A stretch of 64,000 nucleotides of DNA from Cellulomonas sp. SLBN-39 (GCF_006715865.1 NZ_VFOA01000001.1:2542001-2606000), one strand, 5' to 3'. Shown: positions 25,560 through 33,850, counted from the stretch's first letter. Numbers and translations: made by a program. Notes: generated by a model not told the origin, from the sequence alone.

Positions 25560-25841
25560 GTGATCGAGGACGGGACCGCACCCCGGGTCGTGCTGTACGG
25601 CCGCGCCGGCTGCCACCTGTGCGACGAGGCGCGTGCCGTGGTGGTCCGCGCCTGCGCCCGGGCGGGGGCGAGGTGGGCCGAGGTCGACGTCGACGCCCCG
25701 GACCCCGCCGGGCGGGACCTGCGGGCGCTGATGGGCGAGCTCGTCCCCGTGGTCGAGGTCGACGGCGTGCGGCAGGGGTACTGGCAGATCGACGAGGAAC
25801 GGGTCGTCCGGGCCCTCGTGCGGGGCGTGCGCACGTCCTAG
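25560..25841 (+). CDS. Glutaredoxin-like thiol protein
   Basis: A 93-residue thioredoxin-fold protein of the DUF836/glutaredoxin-like group. The active-site motif is CHLC at about residues 18-21 inside VVLYGRAGCHLCDEA, and a cis-Pro precedes VVEVDG near 64, the usual place for the thiol-binding loop. A redox role is likely but the partner is not known. The GTG start lies exactly six bases after TAGCGT (25548-25553), so the mRNA is probably leaderless and there is no ribosome site. It directly precedes rex, as in many actinobacteria. Confidence 0.87.
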   Translation: MIEDGTAPRVVLYGRAGCHLCDEARAVVVRACARAGARWAEVDVDAPDPAGRDLRALMGELVPVVEVDGVRQGYWQIDEERVVRALVRGVRTS

Positions 25842-25873
25842 CGTGGGACCCTCCCGTCAGGGCCGACGGGAGG
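25839..25873 (+). promoter_or_regulatory. Possible rex promoter and 5' hairpin
   Basis: TAGCGT (25839-25844) overlaps the stop of the preceding gene and would start transcription near 25851. There a 9-base hairpin begins: CCTCCCGTC (25850-25858) pairs with GACGGGAGG (25865-25873). The rex mRNA may therefore start with a stem that includes a GGGAGG sequence 16 bases before the GTG. Confidence 0.4.
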
Positions 25874-25888
25874 ACGTGGGGGTGCGAC

Positions 25889-26551
25889 GTGGAACGGGAG
25901 CCGACGGTGCCGCAGCGACGGGCGGTGCCGCCCGCGACGGTGGCGCGGCTGCCCGGGTACCTGCGGGCCCTCGAGGCGCTCGCCGCCGGCGGGTCCACCC
26001 TGACGTCCTCGGACGGCCTGGCCGCGCAGGCCGGCGTCTCGCCCGCCCAGCTGCGCAAGGACCTGTCGTTCCTCGGCTCGTACGGTCGGCGCGGCGTCGG
26101 CTACGACGTGGCGCACCTGCGCGAGCAGGTCGCCGTCGCGCTGGGGCTGAGCAGCGAGCGCCGCGTCGTGCTCGTCGGGGTCGGCAACCTCGGGCACGCG
26201 CTCGCGGGGTATGCGGGCTTCGCCGCGCGCGGGTTCGCGCTGGTGGCCCTGGTCGACGCGGACCCGGGCGTCGTCGGGACGGTCGTCGCGGGGCTGCCGG
26301 TGCACCCGGTGGCCGACCTCGCGCGCGTGGTGGCCTCGTCGGGGGCGACGATCGCGGTGCTCGCGACACCGGCCGCCGTCGCGCAGGAGGTGTGCGACAC
26401 GCTCGTCGACGCCGGCGTCGTCGGGGTGCTGAACTTCGCGCCGTGCGCGCTGCGGGTGCCGCCGCACGTCGACGTGCGTGCGGTGGACCTGGCGTCGGAG
26501 CTGCAGATCCTGGCGTTCCACGACCGGCGGCGCTCCGCGGACGGCGCATGA
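25889..26551 (+). CDS. rex: Redox-sensing repressor Rex
   Basis: A 220-residue homodimeric repressor that leaves DNA when NADH is high. The N-terminal winged helix is at about residues 15-75 (PATVARLPGYLRALEALA, then SDGLAAQAGVSPAQLRKDLS and GSYGRRGVGY), and the Rossmann NADH site VVLVGVGNLGHAL is near 92-104; LNFAPCALRVPP and the C-terminal helix for domain swapping follow. All are Rex signatures. I chose the GTG at 25889, 6 bases after GGGGG; two other nearby GTGs are out of frame. A candidate Rex box lies before menJ-nuo at 46400 in this window. Confidence 0.94.
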   Translation: MEREPTVPQRRAVPPATVARLPGYLRALEALAAGGSTLTSSDGLAAQAGVSPAQLRKDLSFLGSYGRRGVGYDVAHLREQVAVALGLSSERRVVLVGVGNLGHALAGYAGFAARGFALVALVDADPGVVGTVVAGLPVHPVADLARVVASSGATIAVLATPAAVAQEVCDTLVDAGVVGVLNFAPCALRVPPHVDVRAVDLASELQILAFHDRRRSADGA

Positions 26552-26572
26552 GCGCAGCCGGGCCCGGGTGCG

Positions 26573-26609
26573 CCGCAGGGGCGCGACCGGTGCGGTCGCG
26601 CCCCTGCGG
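26573..26609. terminator. Bidirectional terminator between rex and yceI
   Basis: Perfect 17-base arms (26573-26589 and 26593-26609) with a GTG loop, between two convergent stop codons. Confidence 0.88.
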
Positions 26610-26627
26610 GTCGGGCCTGGCGGAGGC

Positions 26628-27182
26628 TCAGGCCTGCTTGATCGCCGAGACGTCGAGGTCGATGCGGACCTTGTCGGCCACGAGGACGCCGCCGGCCTCG
26701 AGGGCCGCGTTCCAGGTGAGGCCGAACTCCTTGCGGGAGATGGTCAGCGTGGCCTCGAAGCCGGCACGCGTGTTGCCGAACGGGTCGACGGCGGTGCCGT
26801 TGAACACCGTCTCGAGCTCGACGGACTTCGTGACGCCGTGGATCGTCAGGTCGCCGACGATGACGTACGCGTCGCCGTCGGGGCGCACCGCGGTCGAGGT
26901 GAACGACCAGGCGCCGAACTGCTCGACGTCGAAGAAGTCGGCCGACTTGAGGTGGCCGTCGCGGTTGGCGTCGCCGGTGGAGATGCTGGCCGGGTCGAGC
27001 GTGGCCGTCACCGAGGTGGTCGACAGGTCCTCGCCGACCGTCAGCGTGCCGTCGGTGATGGTGACGGTGCCGCGGACCTTCGAGATGCCGGCGTGCCGGA
27101 CCGTGAACGACGCCTCGGAGTGCGACGCGTCGATGGCCCACGTACCGGGGACGAGGCCGGCGGGCAGGGTCGTGGTGCTCAT
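26628..27182 (-). CDS. YceI-family lipocalin-like protein
   Basis: A 184-residue protein of the YceI family, whose beta-barrel binds polyprenyl chains in characterised members. It opens with PGTWAIDASHSEASFTVRHAGISKVRGTV and contains KSADFFDVEQF and GDLTIHGVTKSVEL, the conserved blocks of the family. There is no signal peptide, so a cytosolic place is expected. GGAGGAACC precedes the ATG. It is divergent from a marR gene with a shared 104-base promoter region, a common pairing that suggests MarR control. Confidence 0.92.
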   Translation of the reverse strand: MSTTTLPAGLVPGTWAIDASHSEASFTVRHAGISKVRGTVTITDGTLTVGEDLSTTSVTATLDPASISTGDANRDGHLKSADFFDVEQFGAWSFTSTAVRPDGDAYVIVGDLTIHGVTKSVELETVFNGTAVDPFGNTRAGFEATLTISRKEFGLTWNAALEAGGVLVADKVRIDLDVSAIKQA

Positions 27183-27222
27183 GGTTCCTCCGCATGTCTG
27201 GGTCGGGCCGTGTGTGAATCTT

Positions 27223-27255
27223 CAACGACCCGTTGGTTGACTTTTCTACTACACT
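27223..27255. promoter_or_regulatory. Candidate MarR operator and promoter between yceI and marR
   Basis: CAACG-ACC-CGTTG (27223-27235) is a perfect inverted repeat, extended by TCAAC...GTTGA. TACACT at 27250-27255 may be the marR -10. Role inferred from symmetry and the divergent layout. Confidence 0.5.
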
Positions 27256-27286
27256 GGTCGGGCAGGTGCAACCCCGGGAGAGTGAT

Positions 27287-27874
27287 GTGACGACGAGCAC
27301 GCCGGCGACCGAGCCGGCAGCAGCAGCACCGCGCGACGCGGCGCCCCACGACGAGCAGCCCGTGCGCTGGCTGACCGAGGACCAGCAGCGCGACTGGCGC
27401 GCCTTCCGCGACGGCACCGCGCTCCTCCTCGACGCCCTCGGGCGGGAGCTCGACGAGCAGTCCGGCCTCTCGCTGGGGGAGTACGAGCTCCTCGTCCGTC
27501 TCTCCGAGGCGCCCGACCGCACCCTGCGGATGTCCGACCTCGCGGGCGACCTCGCCCACTCCCGCAGCCGCCTCACCCACACCGTCGCCCGCATGGAGCG
27601 CGCCGGGCTGGTCCGCCGCGAGCGCGCCACCTGCGACGCGCGCGGCGTCAACTGCGTGATGACCGAGCAGGGCTGGGCCACCCTCGTCGCGGCAGCACCG
27701 GGCCACGTCCGCTCGGTGCGCGCCCACCTGGTCGACGCCCTCGACGCCGACCAGCTCGCCGCCCTGGGCGCCGCCATGCAGACCGTGGTCGCCCACCTGC
27801 GCTCGCCCGCGTGCGACGCGGCCCGCGCCGCGGACGACGACGCCGCCGAGGCCGCGGGCGGCAGCGCGGCCTGA
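27287..27874 (+). CDS. MarR-family regulator
   Basis: A 195-residue winged-helix regulator. After ~35 low-complexity residues come the MarR helices: LSLGEYELLVRLSEAP near 65, the recognition helix LAGDLAHSRSRLTHTVARMERAGLV near 90 and the wing RRERATCDARGVNCVMTEQG. The tail is Ala/Asp-rich. The GTG start follows CGGGAG by 7 bases. It faces away from yceI and probably represses both genes. The signal is unknown. A cysteine pair in the wing (Cys-Asp-Ala-Arg-Gly-Val-Asn-Cys) could sense oxidation, but this is speculative. Confidence 0.9.
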   Translation: MTTSTPATEPAAAAPRDAAPHDEQPVRWLTEDQQRDWRAFRDGTALLLDALGRELDEQSGLSLGEYELLVRLSEAPDRTLRMSDLAGDLAHSRSRLTHTVARMERAGLVRRERATCDARGVNCVMTEQGWATLVAAAPGHVRSVRAHLVDALDADQLAALGAAMQTVVAHLRSPACDAARAADDDAAEAAGGSAA

Positions 27875-27930
27875 GGCGGCCCGGGACGGCAGCGGTCGGG
27901 GCACCGGTCCGGGTTTGCGAGACTAGGGGC

Positions 27931-28587
27931 ATGGTCGCCACCACGGTCCACCTGCTGCGTCACGGCGAGGTCCACAACCCCGAGGGTCTGCTCTACGGCC
28001 GACTCCCCGGGTACCGGCTGTCCGAACGGGGGCAGGCCATGGCCGAGCTCGTCGCCCGCACCCTCGCGGGCGAGGAGGGCGCGCCCCGCCGGGACGTCGT
28101 CGCCGTGGTCGCCTCGCCGCTGCAGCGCGCGCAGGAGACCGCTGCGCCGATCGCCCGGGCCTTCGGCGTGGAGATCACCACCGACGAGCGCATCATCGAG
28201 GCCGAGAACCACTTCCAGGGCATGACGTTCGGCGTCGGCGACGGCTCGCTGCGCCACCCCGAGCACTGGCCGCACCTGCGCAACCCGTTCCGGCCCTCCT
28301 GGGGCGAGGCGTACACGGCGCAGGTCGAGCGCGTGCTCGCCGCCGTCGACGCCGCCCGGGCCGCCGCCCTCGGCCACGAGGTCGTCCTGGTCTCCCACCA
28401 GCTGCCGATCTGGGTGACCCGGCTCGCGCTCGAGGGCCGCCGCCTGTGGCACGACCCCCGCCGCCGGCAGTGCTCGCTCGCGTCGCTGACCTCGTTGCGC
28501 TACGACGGCGACCGGCTCGTCGGCGTCGGCTACTCCGAGCCCGCCGCGGCCCTGCTGCCCGGCGCGTCGCCGGTGCCGGGGGCCTGA
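27931..28587 (+). CDS. Histidine phosphatase family protein
   Basis: A 218-residue phosphoglycerate-mutase-like phosphatase. The catalytic histidine motif LLRHGE is at residues 8-13, the SPLQRAQETA block near 62 and the second His in VLVSHQLPIW near 150. The substrate is unknown. In mycobacteria and streptomycetes a member of this group stands between hemL and the cytochrome c maturation genes, as here except that hemL is missing. The ATG lies six bases after GAGACT, possibly a leaderless start. The tlpA GTG comes two bases after its stop. Confidence 0.9.
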   Translation: MVATTVHLLRHGEVHNPEGLLYGRLPGYRLSERGQAMAELVARTLAGEEGAPRRDVVAVVASPLQRAQETAAPIARAFGVEITTDERIIEAENHFQGMTFGVGDGSLRHPEHWPHLRNPFRPSWGEAYTAQVERVLAAVDAARAAALGHEVVLVSHQLPIWVTRLALEGRRLWHDPRRRQCSLASLTSLRYDGDRLVGVGYSEPAAALLPGASPVPGA

Positions 28588-28589
28588 CC

Positions 28590-29222
28590 GTGGCCCGACG
28601 TCCCGCCCGCGCCGCCGCCCTCGCCCTGGCGGCCGTGCTCGTGCTGGGCGCGTGCTCGACCGACGACGGGGGGGCCGACGACGTCGTCGACCAGGGCTAC
28701 GAGTCCGGCGACGGCTCGACCACCACGTGGTCCGTCGACGAGCGCACGGACCCCGTCGCCCTGGCCGGGACCGACTACGAGGGGCTCGACCACGACCTCG
28801 CGGACGCCCGCGGCGACGTCGTGCTGCTCAACACCTGGTACGCGGCCTGCCCCCCGTGCCGCGCCGAGGCGCCCGACCTCGTCGAGATCGCCGAGGACTA
28901 CGCCGACGACGGGCTCCAGGTGCTCGGCATCAACAGCCGCGACGCCGCCGGCGCCGCGCAGGCGTTCCAGCGCGAGTTCGCCGTGCCCTACCCGAGCCTC
29001 GACGACTCCGACGGCAGCGCCGTCGCCGCGCTCCAGGGCGTCGTGCCCGTCAGCGCCGTGCCGACCACGATCCTGCTCGACCGCGAGGGCCGCGTGGCCG
29101 CCCGCGTGCTGGGGCTCGCCGACGCCTCGACGCTGCGCGCGCTCGTCGACGACCTGCTCGCCGAGGGCGCGCCGGCCGACGACGCCCCGGCAGGCGTCGC
29201 GCCGACCGGGGACGACGCGTGA
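28590..29222 (+). CDS. Thioredoxin-like lipoprotein (TlpA/ResA type)
   Basis: A 210-residue membrane-anchored thiol reductase that keeps apocytochrome c cysteines reduced outside the membrane. The lipobox LGAC gives lipidated Cys near residue 21. The thioredoxin domain carries NTWYAACPPCRAEAP with the active CPPC near 89-92 and the cis-Pro in SAVPTT near 157. A Pro/Ala/Asp tail follows. The GTG start is two bases after the preceding stop, and its TGA overlaps the ccdA GTG. It forms the first gene of the tlpA-ccdA-resB-ccsB System II set. Confidence 0.92.
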   Translation: MARRPARAAALALAAVLVLGACSTDDGGADDVVDQGYESGDGSTTTWSVDERTDPVALAGTDYEGLDHDLADARGDVVLLNTWYAACPPCRAEAPDLVEIAEDYADDGLQVLGINSRDAAGAAQAFQREFAVPYPSLDDSDGSAVAALQGVVPVSAVPTTILLDREGRVAARVLGLADASTLRALVDDLLAEGAPADDAPAGVAPTGDDA

Positions 29223-30157
29223 TCCTCGCCGCCGACCTCGCACCGACGGTCGTCGGCGGCTCCCTCCTGCTCGCCGTCCCCGTCGCGGTGCTCGCCGGCC
29301 TGGTCTCGTTCGCGTCCCCCTGCGTGCTGCCCCTCGTGCCGGGGTACCTCGGGCTGCTCGGCGGGACGCTGGGCGGCGCGTCCGGCCCGCGCACCGTCCT
29401 CGGGCTGCCCGACGCCACCGGCGTCGTGCGCCTGGACCCCCGCCGGGCGGGAGCCGCCACGGTCGGCGGGACCGCGGCGGCGACGGGAGCCCCCCCGGCC
29501 CCCGGCCCCGACGCGGTCGCGGGCGACGCCGTCCCGCTGCCGCACGCGGCCCCGGCGCCCCGGGCCGCCGGTCGTGGCCGCACGCTCGCCGGGGTCGGGC
29601 TGTTCGTCGCCGGGTTCACCGTCGTGTTCGTCGCCTACGGCGCGCTCGCCGGCTCGCTCGGCGCGGCGCTGTGGCAGTGGCAGGACACGGTCGGGCGGGT
29701 GCTCGGCGTGCTCGTCGTGCTGCTCGGCCTGACGTTCGTCGGCGCGTTCCGGTTCCTGCAGGTCGACGTGCGCCCGCACGTCGCGCCCCGGGCCGGCCTG
29801 TGGGGCGCGCCCGTCCTCGGGGTCGCGTTCGGCATCGGCTGGACGCCCTGCATCGGCCCCACGCTCGCCGCGATCCTCACCCTCTCGTTGACCGGCGGGT
29901 CGGCCGGCCGGGGAGCCCTGCTGGCCGTGGCGTTCTGCGTCGGGCTCGGGCTGCCGTTCCTGCTCGTCGCGCTCGGCCTGACCGGGTCGCGCCGGGCGCT
30001 GGCGGTGCTCAGCCGGCACCGCGTCGCCGTCATGCGGGTCGGCGGGGCGATGCTCGTCGTGCTCGGCCTCGCGCTCGTCACCGGCGTCTGGACCACGTGG
30101 GCCGCCTGGCTGCAGGGGCTGCTCACGGGGTCCGAGCCCTTCGTCCCCGTCCTGTGA
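29219..30157 (+). CDS. ccdA: Cytochrome c biogenesis protein CcdA
   Basis: A 312-residue membrane protein that carries electrons from cytosolic thioredoxin to TlpA. The two half-motifs with reactive cysteines are present: VSFASPCVLPLVPGY near residue 35 and GWTPCIGPTLAAI near 218, each in a hydrophobic helix. Between helices 1 and 2 there is an insertion of ~85 Ala/Gly/Pro residues that most CcdA proteins lack. The GTG start overlaps the tlpA stop (GTGA), so translation is coupled. Confidence 0.93.
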   Translation: MILAADLAPTVVGGSLLLAVPVAVLAGLVSFASPCVLPLVPGYLGLLGGTLGGASGPRTVLGLPDATGVVRLDPRRAGAATVGGTAAATGAPPAPGPDAVAGDAVPLPHAAPAPRAAGRGRTLAGVGLFVAGFTVVFVAYGALAGSLGAALWQWQDTVGRVLGVLVVLLGLTFVGAFRFLQVDVRPHVAPRAGLWGAPVLGVAFGIGWTPCIGPTLAAILTLSLTGGSAGRGALLAVAFCVGLGLPFLLVALGLTGSRRALAVLSRHRVAVMRVGGAMLVVLGLALVTGVWTTWAAWLQGLLTGSEPFVPVL

Positions 30158-30164
30158 GGCCCCC

Positions 30165-31937
30165 GTGGTGACCTACCGGCCCGAGGGCCTCGACGACGCG
30201 TTCAGCGACGACCGTGCGCAGCAGCCCGACCAGCGCCCCGACCCAGGCCCCGGGCGCGGCGCCGCGCCGGACGCCGGCCCCCCGGCGCTGCCCGCGCTCG
30301 GGGCCGTCGGCTGGCTGCGCTGGGTGTGGCGGCAGCTGACGAGCATGCGCGTCGCCCTGCTGCTGCTCATGCTGCTGGCCGTCGCGGCCGTGCCCGGCAC
30401 CGTGTTCCCGCAGCGCCCGCAGGACCCGGCGGCCGTCGCCGACTACCTCGAGGAGCACGCGACCACCGGGCCGTGGCTCGACCGCCTCGGCTTCTTCGAC
30501 GTCTACGCGTCGGTGTGGTTCTCCGCGATCTACCTGCTGCTGTTCGTCTCCCTCGTCGGCTGCATCCTGCCGCGCACCCGTGTGCACCTGGGCGCCCTGC
30601 GCGCCCGTCCGCCGCGCCCGCCCCGTCGGTTCGGCCGGTTCCCCGCCCAGGGCGGCGGCACCTCCCCGGACGCGCCGCGCGAGGTCGCCGAGCGTGCCGC
30701 GGCGCTGCTGCGCCGCCGGTGGCGCGTGCTGCCGCTGGCGCCCGCGTACCGCGTCGACGTGCACGACGAGGGTGACGGCACGTGGGCCGTGGCCGCCGAG
30801 CGCGGGTACCTGCGCGAGACCGGCAACCTGCTGTTCCACCTCGCCCTCGTCGGCCTGCTCGTGGCGGTCGCGACCGGGCAGATGCTGCACTACCGCGGGC
30901 AGGCGATCGTCGTGCAGGGCCGCGGGTTCGCCAACGCGCAGGTCGACTACGACACGTTCGAGCGCGGCACCGCCTTCGACCCCGCCGACCTCGTGCCGTT
31001 CACGCTGCGGCTCGACGAGTTCGACGCCGAGTTCGACCCCGAGACCCTCCAGTCGCGCGACTTCACCGCGTTCGTCACCCTCACCGAGCCCGGGCAGGAG
31101 CCGACCGCCGAGACGATCCGCGTCAACCACCCGCTCACGGCCGGCGGCGCCAAGGTCTACCTGCAGGGCAACGGGTACGCGCCCCAGGTGACGGTGCGCG
31201 ACGCGGCGGGCGAGGTCGCGTTCGCCGGCGCGGTGCCGTTCCTGCCGCAGGACGACGTGTACACCTCCCGCGGCGTCATCAAGGTCCCCGACGTGTCCGG
31301 CGGTCAGGACCAGATCGGGCTCGTGGGCTTCCTGCTGCCGACCGCGCAGGAGTGGATGCCCGGGTTCTGGCAGTCGGTCGACCCGCAGCCGGCCGACCCG
31401 CTGCTCGTCCTGTCCGTCTGGTCGGGCAACCTCGGCCTCGACACCGGCGTGCCGCAGAACGTCTACCAGCTCGACGAGTCCCGCATGGAGCAGGCCCTGG
31501 AGGCCGACGGCACGCCCGTGACCCTCGAGGTCCGCCCCGGCGAGACCGTCGACCTGCCCGACGGCCAGGGCACCCTGACGTTCGAGGAGCTGCCCCGGTT
31601 CGTCGCGCTCGACCTGCGGCACGACCCCGCGCTGACGTGGGTGCTCGTCTTCTCCCTCCTCGCGTTCGCCGGCCTCGGTGCGTCGCTGTTCGCGCCGCGG
31701 CGACGCCTGTGGCTGCGGGCCGGCCCGGCACCGCTCGCACCGGGCCGGGACCAAGGTCCTGCCGCGGGTACAGTGATCACCGCCGCAGGGCTCGCGCGCG
31801 GCGACGACGTCGGCCTCGTGACCGAGCTGGACCGCGTCCTCGCCGCCGTGCTGGGGGACGGGTCCGACGGCGCGCACGAACGGGCCGCCGGCACGAGCGC
31901 GGGGCCCGTCGCGGACGGACGACCCGGAGGCCCGTGA
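30165..31937 (+). CDS. resB: Cytochrome c biogenesis protein ResB (Ccs1)
   Basis: A 590-residue membrane protein that, with CcsB, forms the System II haem-delivery and cytochrome c synthase complex. Three helices occur before residue 250 (RVALLLLMLLAVAAVPGTVFPQRP and WFSAIYLLLFVSLVGCILPR are the typical first two), then a large external domain and a last helix near 495, followed by a cytosolic tail of ~80 residues. The start is one of two adjacent GTGs (30165 or 30168). Its TGA overlaps the ccsB ATG by one base. Confidence 0.92.
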   Translation: MVTYRPEGLDDAFSDDRAQQPDQRPDPGPGRGAAPDAGPPALPALGAVGWLRWVWRQLTSMRVALLLLMLLAVAAVPGTVFPQRPQDPAAVADYLEEHATTGPWLDRLGFFDVYASVWFSAIYLLLFVSLVGCILPRTRVHLGALRARPPRPPRRFGRFPAQGGGTSPDAPREVAERAAALLRRRWRVLPLAPAYRVDVHDEGDGTWAVAAERGYLRETGNLLFHLALVGLLVAVATGQMLHYRGQAIVVQGRGFANAQVDYDTFERGTAFDPADLVPFTLRLDEFDAEFDPETLQSRDFTAFVTLTEPGQEPTAETIRVNHPLTAGGAKVYLQGNGYAPQVTVRDAAGEVAFAGAVPFLPQDDVYTSRGVIKVPDVSGGQDQIGLVGFLLPTAQEWMPGFWQSVDPQPADPLLVLSVWSGNLGLDTGVPQNVYQLDESRMEQALEADGTPVTLEVRPGETVDLPDGQGTLTFEELPRFVALDLRHDPALTWVLVFSLLAFAGLGASLFAPRRRLWLRAGPAPLAPGRDQGPAAGTVITAAGLARGDDVGLVTELDRVLAAVLGDGSDGAHERAAGTSAGPVADGRPGGP

Positions 31938-32959
31938 TGGACCAGATCTCCCTCGCCGAGGTGAGCGACCTGCTCGTGTGGGGCGCCACCACGGCCTTCA
32001 CCGTCGCGCTCGTCGCCTGGACCCTGGAGCTCGGCCGCGTCGCCGAGGCCGCGCAGCAGGTCCGCGACCGCAGCCGCGAGCTCGTCGGCGCGGGCGCACC
32101 GGTCGAGGACCGTCCGGTCGCCGCGCCGGCGGCTGCCGATGGTCCGTCCCGGGCCCGGGGCATCGCGCTGAGCACCACGCCCCTGGGGATCCTCCTCCTG
32201 CTCGCGGGCGTCGTGACGCGCGGGCTGGCCGCGGGGCGGTGGCCCACCGCGAACATGTACGAGTTCGCGATCGTCGGCGTGCTCGTCGCGGTCACCACGC
32301 TCACCGTGCTGCAGCGCCGGCGGGTGATCGCGTTCGTCTCCGTGGTCGTCATGGGCATCGCCGTGCTGGGGCTGGCCCTGGCGCTCGTCGTGTTCCACGT
32401 CCAGGCCGACGCCGTGCAGCCCGCGCTGCAGAGCTACTGGCTGATCCTGCACGTGGGTGTCGCGATCACCGCGACCGGCGTCTTCACGGTCGGGTTCGCC
32501 ACGTCGGTGCTCCAGGTGCTCTCCTCCTCGCGCGCCGAGGGACGCTCGCACGTCGCGCGGCCCTGGCGCCGCATGGACGGCCTGCGCCGGCCGCTGGCGC
32601 GCTGGCGCGTCACGGGACCGGCGTTCGCGTGGCTCGAGCAGGTGCCCGACGCCCGCCGCCTCGAGGCCCTGTCCTTCCGCCTGCACGCGATCGGCTTCGT
32701 CCTGTGGACGTTCACCCTCATCGGCGGGGCCATCTGGGCCGAGCACGCGTGGGGCCGCTACTGGGGCTGGGACCCCAAGGAGGTCGGCTCCTTCGTCGCG
32801 TGGGTCGTGTACGCCGCGTACCTGCACGCCCGCACCACGCGCGGCTGGAACGGGCGCCGCGCCGCCTACCTGGTCTACGCCGGGTACGCGGTGGTGCTGG
32901 CCAACTTCACCGTCATCAACCTGTTCGTCGACGGGAAGCACTCGTACTCGGGCCTGTGA
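31937..32959 (+). CDS. ccsB: Cytochrome c biogenesis protein CcsB (CcsA)
   Basis: A 340-residue membrane protein of the haem-handling WWD superfamily. The signature WAEHAWGRYWGWDPKEVGSF is near residue 270 and presents haem on the outer face; conserved His residues lie in flanking helices (LHVGVAITATG, FRLHAIGF). A charged cytosolic stretch of ~30 residues separates the first and second helices. ATG follows CCCGGAGG. It is the last gene of the set and pairs with ResB. Confidence 0.94.
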   Translation: MDQISLAEVSDLLVWGATTAFTVALVAWTLELGRVAEAAQQVRDRSRELVGAGAPVEDRPVAAPAAADGPSRARGIALSTTPLGILLLLAGVVTRGLAAGRWPTANMYEFAIVGVLVAVTTLTVLQRRRVIAFVSVVVMGIAVLGLALALVVFHVQADAVQPALQSYWLILHVGVAITATGVFTVGFATSVLQVLSSSRAEGRSHVARPWRRMDGLRRPLARWRVTGPAFAWLEQVPDARRLEALSFRLHAIGFVLWTFTLIGGAIWAEHAWGRYWGWDPKEVGSFVAWVVYAAYLHARTTRGWNGRRAAYLVYAGYAVVLANFTVINLFVDGKHSYSGL

Positions 32960-33010
32960 CCCGCCCGGGCCGGTGACCCGCCTCCGCCGCCGTCCGCGGC
33001 GCGGGGCGCG

Positions 33011-33319
33011 TCACGTCGTGGGGTTGTCGTCCGTCGCGTCGCGCTGCTGACGGCGCCGCTCCTGCTCCAGGCGCCACAGGAAGTCCGGGTCGTCGTCGGG
33101 GGCCACGGGCCGCGGCGGTGCGCCCCGCCCGCCCCGCCCGGCGCGCCTGTTCCGCGACACGACCAGCCAGACGACCCCGCCGACCACCGGGACGAGCAGC
33201 ACCAGGGCGATCCACGCGAGGTGCGGGGCGCCGAGCCGTTCGTCCTCGTCGCTGCGGGTGACGTCGACGACGCAGTAGACGACGAACGCCAGCAGGAGCA
33301 GGAACAGCAGATTCCTCAT
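33011..33319 (-). CDS. PLDc_N-domain small membrane protein
   Basis: A 102-residue protein with two hydrophobic helices, residues 3-20 and 33-52, separated by a short acidic loop, and an Arg-rich then acidic cytosolic tail. The spacing and the AWIALVLLVPVVGGVVWLVVSR stretch resemble the phospholipase D N-terminal (PLDc_N) domain found as a lone small protein in actinobacteria. No catalytic HKD motif is present, so it is not a phospholipase. TACCCT lies seven bases before the ATG (leaderless candidate). Function unknown. Confidence 0.83.
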   Translation of the reverse strand: MRNLLFLLLLAFVVYCVVDVTRSDEDERLGAPHLAWIALVLLVPVVGGVVWLVVSRNRRAGRGGRGAPPRPVAPDDDPDFLWRLEQERRRQQRDATDDNPTT

Positions 33320-33416
33320 CGTCCCCAGGGTAGTCGGCGGTCGGCGTCCCGGCCGCGGCAGGCGCCCCCGGTCGGGGCACGACCGGGCGCCGCCGCGCAG
33401 CGCCTACCCTGGGGGC

Positions 33417-33794
33417 GTGCCCGTCGTCGTCTGGTCCGCGCTCCGGCTGCTCCTCCTCCTCGTCACCACCGGTGTGCTCTGGGCCGCCGGGATGCGCTCG
33501 TGGCTGGCCCCCGTGGTCGGGGCGTTCCTCGCCTGGGCGCTGTCGTACGTGCTGCTGCAGCGGCCCCGCGACGCCGCGGCCCGCTACCTCGCGGACCGGG
33601 CCGCCGAGCGTGCCGCGGCCGGCGGGCGCGCCGTCCTGCGCGGCGGTGCGGCGCAGGACGCGGACGCCGAGGACGCGGCCGACGAGGCCGCCCGGTCCGC
33701 GGCCACGCCGGGCGCCGACCCGCGCGCCTCCGACGTCGGCGTGGTCCCCGACCCGCCGTCGGCCGTCCCGGACCCCCCGCCCGCGCGCGGCTGA
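33417..33794 (+). CDS. DUF4229-like membrane protein
   Basis: A 125-residue protein with two adjacent hydrophobic helices (residues 6-24 and 28-48) that enclose GMRSWLAPVVGAFLAWALSY, followed by an acidic, Ala/Asp/Pro-rich cytosolic tail. It fits the DUF4229 family commonly located beside menA and PLDc_N genes in actinobacteria. TACCCT (33405-33410) lies six bases before the GTG, so the mRNA is probably leaderless. Function unknown. Confidence 0.8.
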   Translation: MPVVVWSALRLLLLLVTTGVLWAAGMRSWLAPVVGAFLAWALSYVLLQRPRDAAARYLADRAAERAAAGGRAVLRGGAAQDADAEDAADEAARSAATPGADPRASDVGVVPDPPSAVPDPPPARG

Positions 33795-33816
33795 CGCCCC
33801 GCCCGCGCGACGGGTC

Positions 33817-33850
33817 GGCGTCGGTCAGAGCGCGGCGTCGGTCAGAGTGC
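33817..33850. repeat. 17-bp tandem duplication over the menA stop
   Basis: GGCGTCGGTCAGAGCGC (33817-33833) and GGCGTCGGTCAGAGTGC (33834-33850) differ at one base. The right unit contains the menA stop codon and its last codons, the same geometry as the duplication at 24505. Confidence 0.8.
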
